From the NCBI RefSeq assembly GCF_014837105.1, contig NZ_JACSPO010000005.1:69232-133231 (forward strand): a stretch of DNA of 64,000 bases, written 5' to 3'. The stretch's first letter is position 1. Each line of letters starts with the position of its first letter. This document shows positions 34,706 through 46,296 of the stretch, piece after piece. The notes beneath the pieces are model-generated. The model saw only the letters and a list, made by a program, of their open reading frames with translations. It did not search any database and was not told the origin of the DNA. Both the position numbers and the translations under genes were made by a program. Origin of the DNA: Oceanitalea stevensii. GTDB taxonomy: Bacteria; Actinomycetota; Actinomycetes; Actinomycetales; Actinomycetaceae.

Positions 34706-35899
34706 CTACAAGCGGGCGGAGGACGCCTGCGGGCGCAGCCCGACCATCATCGCCTCGACCGCCAGGAGGGGTGCGACGTTGGCGGCGAGGCGGGTCCGGG
34801 CGGTCCCGACGGCGTCCATCCGCTGCACGGTCTGCTCGGCGGACGAGTCGGCGGCCAGGGCCCGCACCTCCGCCTCGAGGTCGGTGTTGACGAGCGGCAC
34901 GTCGGCGCCCAGCTGGACGACGAGGACGTCGCGGTAGAGGGAGAGGAGGTCGACCATCGCGCGGTCCAGGACGTCGCGCTGCGCGCGCGTGGCGCGGCTC
35001 TTCTGGTTGTCCTCCAGACGCTTGACCTGGGACCGCACGGCGGGCGGCAGCCGGGTCTCGCCCTCGGCGCCCAGCGTGCGCAGCAGCTCGGCACGCTCGG
35101 CGGCGTCACGCTCCTCCGTGGCGGCCTTGCCCTCGGCCTGGGCCAGCTCGACGAGGTCCGCGGCCGCGAGGACGGCGTCCCCGACCCCCCGGATGCGGCT
35201 CGGCACGGTGAGGATGGCACGTCGCCGCTCCCGCGCCTGCGGGTCGGTGGCCAGCCGCCGCGCGACCCCGACGTGGCTCTGGGCGGCGCGCGCGGCCATG
35301 AGGGCGATCCGGGGCTCGATGCCGTCGCGGCGCACGAGCAGCTCGGCGACGTCCTCCGCGGCCGGGACGCGCAGCGAGACGGTCCGGCAGCGGGAGCGGA
35401 TGGTGGCGATGAGGTCCTGCGGGCTCGGGGCGCACAGCAGCCACACGGTGCGCGGGGGCGGCTCCTCGATCGCCTTGAGGAGGACGTTGGAGGTGCGCTC
35501 GACCATGCGGTCGGCGTCCTCCATGAGCATGACGCGCCAGCGACCCTGGGAGGGCGCCTGCTGGGCATCGGAGACGATCGGGCGCATGTCCTCGATCTTG
35601 AAGCTCACCCGCTCGGTGGCGATGACCTGGACGTCGGCGTGGGTGCCGGCGAGGGCCGTCGTGCAGCCGTGGCAGTGGCCGCAGCCCACCTCGTGGGGGT
35701 CGGTGCAGGCGAGCGCGGCCGCGAAGGCGCGCGCGGCGACGGACCGTCCGGAGCCGGGCGGGCCGGTGACGAGCCAGGCGTGGGTCATGCCCGTGCCGCG
35801 CGAGTCACCGCCGTCCGCGATGCCGCGGGCGGCCTCGGCGGCCGAGCGCAGCGTCGCGACCGCCTCGCGCTGGCCGACGACGTCGTCCCACACGCTCAT
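34706..35899 (-). CDS. holB: DNA polymerase III clamp-loader subunit delta-prime
   Basis: 397 aa. An AAA+ core with a degenerate P-loop (GPPGSGRS, Arg in place of Lys), zinc finger cysteines in CTDPHEVGCGHCHGC, and the SRC motif (IRSRCRTVSL). The C-terminal helical region oligomerises within the clamp loader. Delta-prime is the stator that helps load the sliding clamp. ATG 35899 overlaps the tmk stop (ATGA). The tmk-holB order is widely conserved. Confidence 0.92.
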   Translation of the reverse strand: MSVWDDVVGQREAVATLRSAAEAARGIADGGDSRGTGMTHAWLVTGPPGSGRSVAARAFAAALACTDPHEVGCGHCHGCTTALAGTHADVQVIATERVSFKIEDMRPIVSDAQQAPSQGRWRVMLMEDADRMVERTSNVLLKAIEEPPPRTVWLLCAPSPQDLIATIRSRCRTVSLRVPAAEDVAELLVRRDGIEPRIALMAARAAQSHVGVARRLATDPQARERRRAILTVPSRIRGVGDAVLAAADLVELAQAEGKAATEERDAAERAELLRTLGAEGETRLPPAVRSQVKRLEDNQKSRATRAQRDVLDRAMVDLLSLYRDVLVVQLGADVPLVNTDLEAEVRALAADSSAEQTVQRMDAVGTARTRLAANVAPLLAVEAMMVGLRPQASSARL

Positions 35900-36525
35900 C
35901 GGACGAGCCCCAGCAGCGGGCTCAGGGCCGCGACGACGGCCCGGTGGACGTCCTGCGGGGGCAGGGACGCGTCGACGACGGCGTACCGGTCCGGCTCCGC
36001 GTCCGCGAGCGCGAGGAACCCGGCGCGCACCTCCTCGTGGAAGGCGTGCGGCTCACGCTCGAGGCGGTCCGGCTCGCCCGAGCGGCGGGCGGCGGCCGTG
36101 GCGGCGTCGAGGTCGAGGACGACGGTGAGGTCGGGAAGCAGGCCCCCGGTGGCCCACAGCGACAGCTCACGGATCTCCTCGCGGCCCAGCCGGCGGCCGG
36201 CGCCCTGGTAGGCGACGGAGGAGTCGATGTACCGGTCGGTGACGACGACGGCGCCGCGCACGAGGGCGGGCCGCACGAGCGTGTGGACGTGGTGGGCGCG
36301 GTCGGCCGCGTAGAGGAGCGCCTCGGTGCGCGGGTCGAGGTCCTCGCCGTGGAGCACCTCGCGGCGCAGGGTACGGCCCAGCTCCGTGCCGCCCGGCTCG
36401 CGGGTGAGGACGACCTCGCAGCCGTGGCCCTCGAGCCACTCCTGCAGCAGCCGGGCCTGGGTGCTCTTGCCCGAGCCGTCCCCGCCCTCGAGGGCGATGA
36501 ACAGGGGCGCTGCATGGGTCGTCAC
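35896..36525 (-). CDS. tmk: Thymidylate kinase
   Basis: 209 aa. P-loop EGGDGSGKST (13-22), DRYIDSSVAYQG with the catalytic Arg, and a lid segment AARRSGEPDRLE. It phosphorylates dTMP to dTDP. GTG at 36525 is supported by a TAGGCT -10 ending 6 bases before it; it heads tmk-holB-hydrolase. Confidence 0.95.
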   Translation of the reverse strand: MTTHAAPLFIALEGGDGSGKSTQARLLQEWLEGHGCEVVLTREPGGTELGRTLRREVLHGEDLDPRTEALLYAADRAHHVHTLVRPALVRGAVVVTDRYIDSSVAYQGAGRRLGREEIRELSLWATGGLLPDLTVVLDLDAATAAARRSGEPDRLEREPHAFHEEVRAGFLALADAEPDRYAVVDASLPPQDVHRAVVAALSPLLGLVR

Positions 36526-36531
36526 CGCCCC

Positions 36532-36537
36532 AGCCTA
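36532..36537 (-). promoter_or_regulatory. Leaderless-type -10 (TAGGCT) of tmk
   Basis: TAGGCT on the minus strand, 6 bases before the GTG at 36525. Confidence 0.45.
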
Positions 36538-36581
36538 ACGAGCGCCTCCGACGCCCCGGCACACCCGCCCACACCCCAGCC

Positions 36582-36644
36582 CCCCACCCGCGAGAGCCGG
36601 ATTCTCCGGCGGAGAATCCGGCTCTCGGCGAGAAGGGGGTGGGG
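36582..36644. repeat. Composite palindrome A (between oxidoreductase and tmk)
   Basis: Inner arms are a perfect 17-bp inverted repeat (36591-36607 and 36611-36627, starting CGAGAGCCGG) with a 3-base loop. Outer arms CCCCACCC (36582-36589) and GGGTGGGG (36637-36644) extend it. It also could terminate the oxidoreductase transcript. Confidence 0.75.
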
Positions 36645-36663
36645 CGGGGACCAGGGCGGGGAG

Positions 36664-37683
36664 CTACTCGCCGGGGTAGGTGACGCCGAGCTGGCGGCGG
36701 ACCTCGTCCATCGTCCCCAGGACCGCGAGGGTGTCGTCCCAGCTCATCGTCGCCGACTGCCGGCGGCCCTCGGCGACGCAGCGCGCCACCTCGGCGGCCT
36801 CGTACTGGAAGCCGCCCTCGTGGCGCGGGCGGACGGTGACCTCCTCGTCGCCACGGGTGACGGTGAAGCTCGTCGCGCCGTAGAAGGGGCCCTCGATCTC
36901 GATGACGCCGTCGGTCCCGCTGATGGTGGCCCGGCAGGGCGTGCCGGCCCAGAGGGTCGAGGAGCACACGGCCTGCGTCCTGCCGGCGTACTGCAGGAGC
37001 ACGGTCTCCTGGCCGTCGACGCCGGTCTCGGTGAGCGCGCCGGCGGCCACGACGGCCTCGGGCGTGCCGAGGAGGTCGTGGGCGAAGGACAGCGGGTACA
37101 CGCCGAGGTCGAGGAGCGCCCCGCCGGCGAGCGCGGGGTTGAGCAGGCGGCCGGCGGGGTCGCCGTCCAGGCGCTGCCCGTGGTCGGCATGGAAGGCGAC
37201 GACCTCACCGATGGCGCCGCTGCGCACGAGCTCGCGGACGGCGACGACGTGCGGCAGGAAACGCGTCCACATCGCCTCCATGACGAAGACGCCGCGTTCC
37301 TCGGCGGCCGCGAAGACCTCCCGGGCCTCGGCCGCGTTGCGGGTGAAGGCCTTCTCGACGAGGACGTGCTTGCCCGCGGCGATGGCGAGCAGCGCGTGGT
37401 CGCGGTGCTCGCTGTGCGGCGTGGCGACGTAGACGGCGTCGACGTCACCGTCCGCGAGCAGCTCGTCGTAGCCGCCGTGGGACCGTTCGATCCCGTGCTC
37501 CTCGGCGAAGGCCGCGGCGCGGGCGCCGTCACGGGACCCGACGGCGACGACCCGGCCGCTGCTGTGCGCGGGCACCTGGCGGGCGAAGGTGCGGGCGATG
37601 CCGCCCGCGCCGAGGATGCCCCAGCGCAGCGGCGGCGCGTCGAGGGGGTCGGGGGCGGAGGTCAGCTCGAGCGTCGAGGTCAT
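36664..37683 (-). CDS. Gfo/Idh/MocA-family oxidoreductase
   Basis: 339 aa. Rossmann motif WGILGAGGIARTF (21-33), conserved EKAFTRN (EKP-like lysine) and an alpha/beta C-terminal domain with DLGVYPLSFA. Such enzymes oxidise or reduce sugars, inositols or trans-dihydrodiols with NAD(P); the substrate is unknown. The ATG at 37683 has a TAACCT 6 bases upstream, which also overlaps the previous gene's TAA stop. Confidence 0.9.
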   Translation of the reverse strand: MTSTLELTSAPDPLDAPPLRWGILGAGGIARTFARQVPAHSSGRVVAVGSRDGARAAAFAEEHGIERSHGGYDELLADGDVDAVYVATPHSEHRDHALLAIAAGKHVLVEKAFTRNAAEAREVFAAAEERGVFVMEAMWTRFLPHVVAVRELVRSGAIGEVVAFHADHGQRLDGDPAGRLLNPALAGGALLDLGVYPLSFAHDLLGTPEAVVAAGALTETGVDGQETVLLQYAGRTQAVCSSTLWAGTPCRATISGTDGVIEIEGPFYGATSFTVTRGDEEVTVRPRHEGGFQYEAAEVARCVAEGRRQSATMSWDDTLAVLGTMDEVRRQLGVTYPGE

Positions 37684-37689
37684 GGCAGG

Positions 37690-37695
37690 AGGTTA
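37690..37695 (-). promoter_or_regulatory. Leaderless-type -10 (TAACCT) of the oxidoreductase gene
   Basis: TAACCT on the minus strand, 6 bases before the ATG at 37683; its TAA is also the stop codon of the preceding gene, so coincidence is possible. Confidence 0.35.
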
Positions 37696-38007
37696 GCGGC
37701 GCCCGTCGCGGCCGATGTCGCCCATCGGGTCGTAGCCGTACCGCGCGCCCGGGCTGTCCGGCCCGAGGGTCGACGCCCCGCCGGGGTTCCGGCCGGCGCG
37801 GCTCGCCCGCTCCCTCGCGCCCTTGAGGAGCAGGGTGACGGTGACCGCCTGGCCCACCATGAGCGCGGCGACCACGGCGATGAACACCTCGAAGGGCACG
37901 ACGTCGAAGACCCACAGGAGCACGGTGGTGGCGAGGAGGAGCCCGCTGACCGTCGCCATGACGAGGAAGTGTCGTGGGTTGATCGTCGGCTGCGCGGGCG
38001 GCGCCAT
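37693..38007 (-). CDS. Small two-helix membrane protein downstream of topA
   Basis: 104 aa with hydrophobic segments at about 14-33 and 38-60 and a polar Gly/Arg-rich tail (DSPGARYGYDPMGDIG). Not recognised. The ATG is 1 base after the topA stop, so it is co-translated. Confidence 0.7.
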   Translation of the reverse strand: MAPPAQPTINPRHFLVMATVSGLLLATTVLLWVFDVVPFEVFIAVVAALMVGQAVTVTLLLKGARERASRAGRNPGGASTLGPDSPGARYGYDPMGDIGRDGRR

Positions 38008-38008
38008 G

Positions 38009-40732
<2,724 letters not shown>

Positions 40733-40804
40733 CGCCTACCTTCCTTCTGTCCACAGGGGGCGTGTCGGGGTGACGGTACCTGATGGGACTGGCGGGCGTC
40801 GGCG

Positions 40805-41518
40805 TCAGCTCGGCCTGGGCAGCCCCAGACGGGTGCGCACCCCGGGCGAGAAGTGGACGAGCGGAGCGCCCGTCGGCGCGGGCAGGCCGGCCGCGCCCAG
40901 CACGTCCCCGACGTCGACGACGACGGCGCGCGCCTCGTGCAGCGACCAGTCCGGGTGGGCCACGGGGACCTGCCACAGCCGTCCCGCCCGGCGGCTGAAG
41001 GCCCACCACCGCGCGCTGAGGAACCGGGTGAGGTCGTCGGTGTCGACGGGGGCACCGACCTCGATCTCGGCGCGCAGGCGGACGGGGGCACGCCAGGGCA
41101 CGAGTCGGTCGCTGCGGTAGCGGACCGTGCCCGGCGCCTCGCCGTCGACCTCGCCCCGGCACCACATGTACGGCAGCCCGAGGACGCGCGCCGCCGCGAC
41201 GATCCACAGCCGCGTGGCGTCGAGGGAGAAGAACCAGACGCCGCTCGTGCCGTTGGCGTGGCGCACGTAGGTGCGGCAGTTGAGCTCGGGGAAGGAGGAG
41301 AGGTGGGGCAGCGGTGGCAGGCCCGGCGTCCGGACCGCGTGCATCCGGAACGGGACGACCCCCACCCAGGCCCGGCCGTCGACGGTCTCGACGGTCAGCC
41401 CCTGCGGCAGGAGCGCCTGCACGACCTCCGGCGGGTAGGTCCAGTGGAGGAAGGTGAGGTCGAGCCAGCCCTGGAGGTTGACCGCCCGGAAGGTGGGCGG
41501 ACCCGGCGCCTGGTCCAT
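40805..41518 (-). CDS. DUF2071 (YqjF-like) protein
   Basis: 237 aa. DUF2071 landmarks: WLDLTFLHWTYPPEVVQALLPQGL, WVGVVPFRMH, FPELNCRTYVRH, GVWFFSLDA. Function unknown; no signal peptide or membrane helix. The ATG at 41518 has a TACGTT hexamer 6 bases upstream. Confidence 0.85.
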   Translation of the reverse strand: MDQAPGPPTFRAVNLQGWLDLTFLHWTYPPEVVQALLPQGLTVETVDGRAWVGVVPFRMHAVRTPGLPPLPHLSSFPELNCRTYVRHANGTSGVWFFSLDATRLWIVAAARVLGLPYMWCRGEVDGEAPGTVRYRSDRLVPWRAPVRLRAEIEVGAPVDTDDLTRFLSARWWAFSRRAGRLWQVPVAHPDWSLHEARAVVVDVGDVLGAAGLPAPTGAPLVHFSPGVRTRLGLPRPS

Positions 41519-41524
41519 GCGCGC

Positions 41525-41530
41525 AACGTA
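41525..41530 (-). promoter_or_regulatory. Leaderless-type -10 (TACGTT) of the DUF2071 gene
   Basis: TACGTT on the minus strand, 6 bases before the ATG at 41518. Confidence 0.45.
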
Positions 41531-41562
41531 CTCCGCATGGGCGGCGCCCGGCGCCCGCCCGC

Positions 41563-43110
41563 TCAGTCGGCGGCGGGGAGGAGGAGCCCGTCGAGGACGA
41601 GGTCGCGGACGGCGGGCAGCACCTCGGCGGCGACGGCGTCGACCGGCTGGTCGAGGACGACGGCGAGCCCCCCGACGATCTGCCCGACCGTGAGCTCCCC
41701 GTCGCAGGCGCCGACCGCCCCGGCGACGAGCGTGCCGGGCTGGTAGGTGCGGCCGAAGCCGCCGCCCTGGCGCAGCAGGAGGACGCGCGGGTCCGGCTCC
41801 CCGGGGCGCAGGTGGCGCTCCTCGGTGACGTCGTCGGCCACCCGGAAGGTCTGCGCCGCGAGGTCGTCGTCGTCGGTGGCGGCGAGCCACTCCTGGGCGG
41901 CGAGCACGTGCGCGACGTGCCCGCCGAGGGGTCCCTGGACCGGCGACGTCAGCTCCTCGACGCGACGCCAGCGTGGACGCGACTCGTCGGCGGGCCGGCG
42001 CAGGACGAGGTAGCCGAAGCCCACGCCCTCCACGCCGCGGGCGGCGAAGTCGTCCAGCCACGCCGACAGGGCGGCGTCGAAGAGCGAGCTGCCGGGCCGC
42101 AGCCCGCCGTCCCGCAGCCAGGTGTGGGCGTACTCGGCCGGGTCCTGCACCTCGCGCTGGACCACCCAGCCGTCGGTGCCGGCGGCCTCCAGCCAGCCAC
42201 CGACCCGTTCGCGCCAGTCCTCCCCGGCGTGGTGCTCCCAGTTCCCCAGGAGCTGCGCCACGCCGCCCGGCGCCAGGTGGTCCCCGAGCCCGGAGACGAG
42301 GTCGGCGACGAGCGAGTCGCCGGGCCGGGCGCCGTCGCGGTACTCCATGACGGGCAGGCCGGCGGCGTGGGCGGCCGGCGGGGTGATGACGAAGGGCGGG
42401 TTGGACACGACGAGGTCGAAGCGCTCCCCGGCGACCGGCTCGAGCAGCGAGCCCTCGCGCAGCTCCAGCGGCGTCCCGGCGAGCGCGGCGTTGAAGGCGG
42501 CGAAGTCCAGGGCGCGGCGCGAGACGTCGGTGCCCAGGACGTGGTCGGCGTGCCGGGTCGCGTGGAGCGCCTGGACCCCGCAGCCCGTGCCGAGGTCGAG
42601 CACGCGCGGCCGGTGGTCGCGCACGGTGATGCGGGCCAGGGTGAGGGAGGCGCCCCCGATCCCGAGGACGTGGTCGGCGTGGAGGCTGCGGCCCGTCGCG
42701 AGCTCCCCGAGGTCGGAGGCGAGCCACCAGCGGGCCTCACCGGCCGCGTCGCTGGCCTCGTAGGGACGGAGGTCGACGGCGGCGCGCACCTCGTCCTCGC
42801 CGTCCTCCCCCGCCGCGGCGACGAGCCCGACGGCGGTGGCTCCCGCCGTCGTCGTCCGCGGCAGCGCGGTGTCGAGTGCCGCCCGGCTCACCGGCTCACC
42901 GAGGAGGAAGAGGCGGGTGAGCACGGCGGCGGGCCCGGTCAGCCCGTCCGTCGCCCGGCGGGCGGCGACCGGCTCCTCGCGCTGGAGGGCCGCGGTGGCG
43001 ACCGGCCCCAGCGCGTCCTCGACGGCGGCGCGGGTGTAGCCGGCGGCGAGGTCGGCGCGCAGGGCGTCGGCGAGCGCAGCGGGCAGGCGGGGCGGCAGGG
43101 GGCTCGGCAT
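41563..43110 (-). CDS. Class I SAM-dependent methyltransferase with NPPF motif
   Basis: 515 aa. An N-terminal 150-residue domain precedes the SAM-binding motif VLDLGTGCGVQALHA and LVVSNPPFV, the (N/D)PP(F/Y) signature of enzymes methylating amide or exocyclic nitrogens such as PrmC or RsmC. About 200 extra residues follow. The substrate could be rRNA, tRNA or a protein. The ATG at 43110 has TACCCT 7 bases upstream. Confidence 0.87.
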   Translation of the reverse strand: MPSPLPPRLPAALADALRADLAAGYTRAAVEDALGPVATAALQREEPVAARRATDGLTGPAAVLTRLFLLGEPVSRAALDTALPRTTTAGATAVGLVAAAGEDGEDEVRAAVDLRPYEASDAAGEARWWLASDLGELATGRSLHADHVLGIGGASLTLARITVRDHRPRVLDLGTGCGVQALHATRHADHVLGTDVSRRALDFAAFNAALAGTPLELREGSLLEPVAGERFDLVVSNPPFVITPPAAHAAGLPVMEYRDGARPGDSLVADLVSGLGDHLAPGGVAQLLGNWEHHAGEDWRERVGGWLEAAGTDGWVVQREVQDPAEYAHTWLRDGGLRPGSSLFDAALSAWLDDFAARGVEGVGFGYLVLRRPADESRPRWRRVEELTSPVQGPLGGHVAHVLAAQEWLAATDDDDLAAQTFRVADDVTEERHLRPGEPDPRVLLLRQGGGFGRTYQPGTLVAGAVGACDGELTVGQIVGGLAVVLDQPVDAVAAEVLPAVRDLVLDGLLLPAAD

Positions 43111-43117
43111 GGACCCG

Positions 43118-43123
43118 AGGGTA
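43118..43123 (-). promoter_or_regulatory. Leaderless-type -10 (TACCCT) of the methyltransferase gene
   Basis: TACCCT on the minus strand, 7 bases before the ATG at 43110. Confidence 0.5.
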
Positions 43124-43235
43124 CGGGGGTGTCCTGTGTCACAGCCGGGCGCTAGCCTCGACAGCGTCTGCCGACGGCGTGCCGGACCGGCCCGTGCGGT
43201 GGCAGCACACGTCCACACCCACCCGGAAGGACCAC

Positions 43236-45263
43236 ATGCGCACACGCAGAACAGTTCCCGCCGCGACGACGGCGGCGCTCCTCCTCGCAGCGGCGGCCGC
43301 ACCCGCCGCCGGCCAGCCCGTCGAGCCGGACCGGCTCGAGCTCACCCTGCTCGCCACGACCGACGTCCACGGTCACGTCTACGACTGGGACTACTTCCGC
43401 AACGCCCCGTTCCCCGCCGACGACTCCCTCGGGCTCACCCGGGTCGCGACCGCCGTCGAGGAGATCCGGGCGGAGAAGGGGGAGGAGTCCGTCCTCCTCC
43501 TCGACAACGGCGACGCGATCCAGGGCACCCCGCTCACCTACTACTACGGCATGGGCGAGGGCCGCGACGAGGTCCTCGACGACGAGGTCACCCACCCGAT
43601 GGCCACCGCCTTCAACGCCCTGGACTACGACGTCCAGGTGGTCGGCAACCACGAGTACAACTACGGGCTGGACCTCCTCGAGGCCTACGACGAGGACCTC
43701 GACGCCCCGCTGCTCGGGGCCAACGTCATCGACGTCGAGACGGGCGAGCCCTACCACCAGCCCTACGAGCTCCTGGAGCGCGAGATCGACGGCGAGACGG
43801 TGACCGTCGGCGTCATCGGCCTGGTGACCCCCGGCGTGCGGGTCTGGGACAAGCAGCACGTCGAGGGCGTGCTGGAGTTCCAGGACATGGTGACCGCCGC
43901 CGAGCGGTGGGTCCCGGAGGTGGACGCGCAGGCGGACGTCGTCGTCGTCATCGCCCACACCGGCCTCGGCAACGTGGACAACGACGCCTACGACCGCGAC
44001 GCGCTCCACGAGGACGTCACGAACAACATCGCGCACTTCGTACCGGGCATCGACGTCATCGTCGCCGGCCACACCCACCAGGACCGTCCCCAGGAGGTGC
44101 TGACGAACGTCGAGGGCGACCCCGTCCTCATGACGCAGCCGACGTACTGGGCGCGCTCGCTCACCGAGACGACGCTCGGCCTCGTGCCCGACGGCGAGGA
44201 CGGCTGGGAGGTCGACTGGAGCGAGGACGACGCCCCCACGGCGGTGGCGCACCGCGGCACGGACTACGCCGAGGACGAGGAGCTGCGCGCGGCACTCGCA
44301 GACGAGCACGCGACGACAGTCGAGTACGTCAACACCCCGGTCGCGGAGTCGGTGACCGAGCTGCTCGCCGAGACGTCCCGCTACGAGGACACCCCGATCA
44401 TCGACTTCATCAACCACGTCCAGCAGACGACCGTCGAGGCCGCGCTGAGCGAGGAGGACCGCGCCGGACGGACGGTCATCTCCCAGGCCTCACCCTTCTC
44501 GCGGACGGCTGTCTTCCCCGAGGGCGAGGTGACGATCGCCGACATCGCCGGCCTGTACATCTACGAGAACACGCTCTCGGCGGTGGTCCTCACCGGCGCC
44601 GAGCTGCGCGACTACCTCGAGTACTCGGCCCGGTACTTCAACCAGGTGGAGGAGGGCGCGGAGTTTGACCCGGAGACCGGGACGAACGCCGTCTACCCGG
44701 ACCGCCCGGAGGGCGTGCCGGACTACAACTACGACGTCATCTCGGGGCTCGAGTACGTCATCGACATCTCGCAGCCGGTCGGCGAGCGCATCGCCGCTCT
44801 GTCCTACCCCGACGGCACGCCCGTGGGTGAGGACGACGAGTTCGTCATGGCGGTGAACAACTACCGCCAGAGCGGCGGCGGCGCCTTCCCCCACGTCGCG
44901 GAGGCCGAGGTCGTCTACGACGAGCGGCTGGAGATCCGCCAGCTGCTCATCGAGTGGGCCCAGGAGCGCGGGGTCATCGACCCGGCGGACTTCTTCGTCG
45001 AGAACTGGTGGCTCGTCACCGAGCCGCTCCCCGAGCCCGAGCCGACGACGCCCGGCGAGGAGCCGAGCGAGGAGCCGACCACCGCGCAGCCCTCGCCGAC
45101 CACCGCACCGCCGAGCCCCGACGCGACGACACCGCCACCGGCGGCCGGCCCCGGCAGCCTGCCGAGCACCGGCGCCCCGGTGCTGGCTCTCGTGGGTCTG
45201 GCGCTGCTCAGCGTGGCCGGCGGTGCGGGCCTGCTCGCCCGCCGTCGCCGGGCCGCCCTGTAG
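43236..45263 (+). CDS. Cell-wall-anchored 5'-nucleotidase / 2',3'-cyclic phosphodiesterase
   Basis: 675 aa. Signal peptide, then a calcineurin-like metallophosphoesterase domain (TTDVHGH, DNGDAIQG, VVGNHEYNYG, AHTGLG, AGHTHQD) and a 5'-nucleotidase C-terminal domain (ENTLSAVVLTGAELRDYL). A Pro/Thr/Glu stalk leads to LPSTG at 642-646, a membrane helix and RRRR, the sortase sorting signal. It probably releases phosphate and nucleosides from external nucleotides. ATG at 43236 follows GGAAGGA; TAGCCT at 43153-43158 may be the -10. No GTTCACC repeats are visible. Confidence 0.93.
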   Translation: MRTRRTVPAATTAALLLAAAAAPAAGQPVEPDRLELTLLATTDVHGHVYDWDYFRNAPFPADDSLGLTRVATAVEEIRAEKGEESVLLLDNGDAIQGTPLTYYYGMGEGRDEVLDDEVTHPMATAFNALDYDVQVVGNHEYNYGLDLLEAYDEDLDAPLLGANVIDVETGEPYHQPYELLEREIDGETVTVGVIGLVTPGVRVWDKQHVEGVLEFQDMVTAAERWVPEVDAQADVVVVIAHTGLGNVDNDAYDRDALHEDVTNNIAHFVPGIDVIVAGHTHQDRPQEVLTNVEGDPVLMTQPTYWARSLTETTLGLVPDGEDGWEVDWSEDDAPTAVAHRGTDYAEDEELRAALADEHATTVEYVNTPVAESVTELLAETSRYEDTPIIDFINHVQQTTVEAALSEEDRAGRTVISQASPFSRTAVFPEGEVTIADIAGLYIYENTLSAVVLTGAELRDYLEYSARYFNQVEEGAEFDPETGTNAVYPDRPEGVPDYNYDVISGLEYVIDISQPVGERIAALSYPDGTPVGEDDEFVMAVNNYRQSGGGAFPHVAEAEVVYDERLEIRQLLIEWAQERGVIDPADFFVENWWLVTEPLPEPEPTTPGEEPSEEPTTAQPSPTTAPPSPDATTPPPAAGPGSLPSTGAPVLALVGLALLSVAGGAGLLARRRRAAL

Positions 45264-45306
45264 CGCCCCCGTAGCGGCCCCGTAGCGGCGCCCTCGCCGC
45301 CCGCCC

Positions 45307-45378
45307 CCGCCCTCCTCTCCCATCGTCGAGAGCTGAGTTGTTATCCAACTGCTCAGCTCTCGGCGGGGAGGAGGGCGG
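45307..45378. repeat. Composite palindrome B (after the nucleotidase gene)
   Basis: Outer arms CCGCCCTCCTC (45307-45317) and GAGGAGGGCGG (45368-45378) enclose inner arms CGAGAGCTGAG (45327-45337) and CTCAGCTCTCG (45352-45362), with further pairing around TTATC. It shares CGAGAGC and the CTCTCGGCG junction with element A. Confidence 0.75.
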
Positions 45379-45387
45379 TGGGCTGCC

Positions 45388-45393
45388 TACGCT
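45388..45393 (+). promoter_or_regulatory. Leaderless-type -10 (TACGCT) of the 45400 gene
   Basis: TACGCT, 6 bases before the ATG at 45400, directly after element B. Confidence 0.5.
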
Positions 45394-45399
45394 GGGGGC

Positions 45400-46296
45400 A
45401 TGACCGTCACGGCAGTGGTGGAGGCTCGGGCGCTGCCCGCGCCCGAGTGGCTCGCGCGCGAGTCGCGCCACCGGGAGCGCGCCCTGGAGCTCACCCGCGC
45501 GCACCGGGAGCGCCGCTCGCGCGGCGAGAAGCACCCGGTCGAGGACTTCCTCTTCGACTACTACGCGCTCCGCGCCGGACGGCTCGACCGCTGGCACCCC
45601 GGTACCGGCGTGACGCTCCTGGCCCACGACGACGAGCTGCTGGCCGGCCGGGCCGGGTGGCGCTGGCACGTGCGCACCTCCGACGGCGGTGTGCGGCTGG
45701 ACGCGGACGCCTTCGTCGCCGACCGCGGGCCGGCGCTGCGCCAGCTCCTCACCGTCCTGCGCGCCACCGCCGCGCGTCCCGCGCACCTGGGGTGCCTCGG
45801 CCTGCACGAGTGGGCGATGGTCTACCGGCAGCCGGAGGCCGAGCGGCGCCACGACCTCCCGCTGCGCCTGGGACCGGAGGGCACCGACGCGGTGGTCGAG
45901 GGGCATCCCGTGCGCTGCACGCACTTCGACGCCTTCCGCTTCTTCACCCCCGCCGCGCGGCCGGTCAACCGGCTGCAGCCCACCCGGGAGAACCAGCCCG
46001 AGCTCGAGCAGCCCGGCTGCCTCCACGCGAACATGGACCTCATGCGCGCGGCCCTCACCCTCGGGCCGGCGTGCCCCGGGGAGCTGCTCCTCGACTGCGT
46101 CGCGCTGGCCCGCGACATCCGGGTCCTCGACATGCGGGCCTCCCCCTACGACGTCACGTCCCTGGGCCACCGCCCGGTGGCCATCGAGACGGCCGAGGGC
46201 CGGGCGGAGTACGTGGCGGCGCAGCGCGCCTTCGCGGAGCGGTCCGCTCCCCTGCGCGAGCGGCTCGTCGCCGTCGGGGAGGGGCTGGGACTGTGA
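45400..46296 (+). CDS. Conserved actinobacterial protein, sometimes labelled 3-methyladenine DNA glycosylase
   Basis: 298 aa, no signal or membrane helix. Conserved-looking stretches are HPVEDFLFDYYALRAGRLDRWHPG, CLGLHEWAMVYR, THFDAFRFFTPAARPVNRL, and CLHANMDLM. This family occurs across actinobacteria and is often named after 3-methyladenine glycosylase, but no helix-hairpin-helix or other glycosylase signature is visible, so the enzymatic label is doubtful. The last 4 bases overlap the next gene. Confidence 0.72.
   Translation: MTVTAVVEARALPAPEWLARESRHRERALELTRAHRERRSRGEKHPVEDFLFDYYALRAGRLDRWHPGTGVTLLAHDDELLAGRAGWRWHVRTSDGGVRLDADAFVADRGPALRQLLTVLRATAARPAHLGCLGLHEWAMVYRQPEAERRHDLPLRLGPEGTDAVVEGHPVRCTHFDAFRFFTPAARPVNRLQPTRENQPELEQPGCLHANMDLMRAALTLGPACPGELLLDCVALARDIRVLDMRASPYDVTSLGHRPVAIETAEGRAEYVAAQRAFAERSAPLRERLVAVGEGLGL

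Noticed and set aside
45400..46296. DNA glycosylase function for this gene
   Set aside because: No glycosylase motif is visible; the name circulates by annotation transfer, so it was not adopted as the function.
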